DNA of 6,484 nt from a gamma proteobacterium symbiont of Lucinoma myriamae. GTDB taxonomy: Bacteria; Pseudomonadota; Gammaproteobacteria; GRL18. Under the pieces are notes generated by a model. It saw only the letters and a list, made by a program, of their open reading frames with translations, ran no database searches and had not been told where the DNA came from. Position 1 is the first letter of the stretch. Every line of letters begins with the position of its first letter. The stretch lies in NCBI GenBank assembly GCA_025655635.1, contig JAHXIM010000150.1, forward strand, positions 1-6,484. Reading direction: 5' to 3'. Both the position numbers and the translations under genes were made by a program. Below, in pieces: positions 6,474 to 6,484 of this stretch.

Positions 6474-6484
6474 CCGTAATGAAT

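Larger units (their letters stand above)
6398..6484 (-). mobile_element. 3' end of a group II intron inserted antisense in the GGDEF gene (partial)
   Basis: On the - strand the segment shows, in order, a domain V-like hairpin (6466-6435), a 2-nt linker, a domain VI-like hairpin (6432-6401), and a terminal GAT (6400-6398) matching the group II AY 3' end. GC is about 61% over 6398-6467 by my count, well above the flanking gene. Similarity of the adjoining GGDEF frame to its family stops exactly here. Bases 6468-6484 would be the distal part of domain IV; any reverse transcriptase/maturase lies beyond the window. The intron-exon boundary is inferred from the fold and the AY rule. An unrelated structured element or a different mobile element end remains possible. 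Confidence 0.6.

Overview
The window is about 6.5 kb of AT-rich bacterial DNA, and every main gene reads on the + strand. Domain architectures suggest a Gram-negative, most likely gammaproteobacterial, host. The evidence is an AcrA-like lipoprotein adaptor with a Cys-Asp-Asp-Lys mature end, an RND permease, an exported two-domain rhodanese, and a membrane-anchored GGDEF protein. I cannot place it at genus level.

Layout: (1) 1-79 holds an open frame that runs in from the left edge and is probably the last 25 codons of an upstream gene. (2) 96-1163 encodes an RND periplasmic adaptor lipoprotein, and 1167-4256 encodes its RND inner-membrane permease. They are separated by 3 bp and form a bipartite efflux operon. 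No outer-membrane channel gene is visible in the window. (3) 4257-4449 is a 193-bp intergenic gap with two perfect palindromes and a weak promoter candidate. (4) 4450-5325 is an exported tandem-domain rhodanese sulfurtransferase with its catalytic Cys in the second domain. (5) 5376-6473 is a transmembrane GGDEF-domain (cyclic-di-GMP type) sensor whose reading frame breaks off inside the GGDEF domain.

The most interesting signal is at the right edge. From about 6398 the sequence becomes GC-rich and stops looking like GGDEF coding sequence. Read on the - strand, it folds into two adjacent hairpins with the architecture of the 3' end of a group II intron. One is a domain V-like hairpin with a CGC-type triad and a 2-nt 3'-strand bulge. 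The other is a domain VI-like hairpin with a single bulged A seven nucleotides from a GAT (AY) terminus. I infer that a group II intron has inserted antisense into the GGDEF gene near codon 341. In that orientation the gene's own mRNA cannot splice it out, so the GGDEF gene is probably disrupted. The last 24 residues of the open frame are then antisense intron sequence. The intron body and any reverse transcriptase lie outside the window.

Functionally, the window combines an envelope efflux pump, a periplasmic sulfur-transfer enzyme and a damaged second-messenger sensor. The first two genes clearly work together. Linkage of the rhodanese and GGDEF genes to each other (50-bp gap, same strand) is plausible, but linkage to the pump is not shown.
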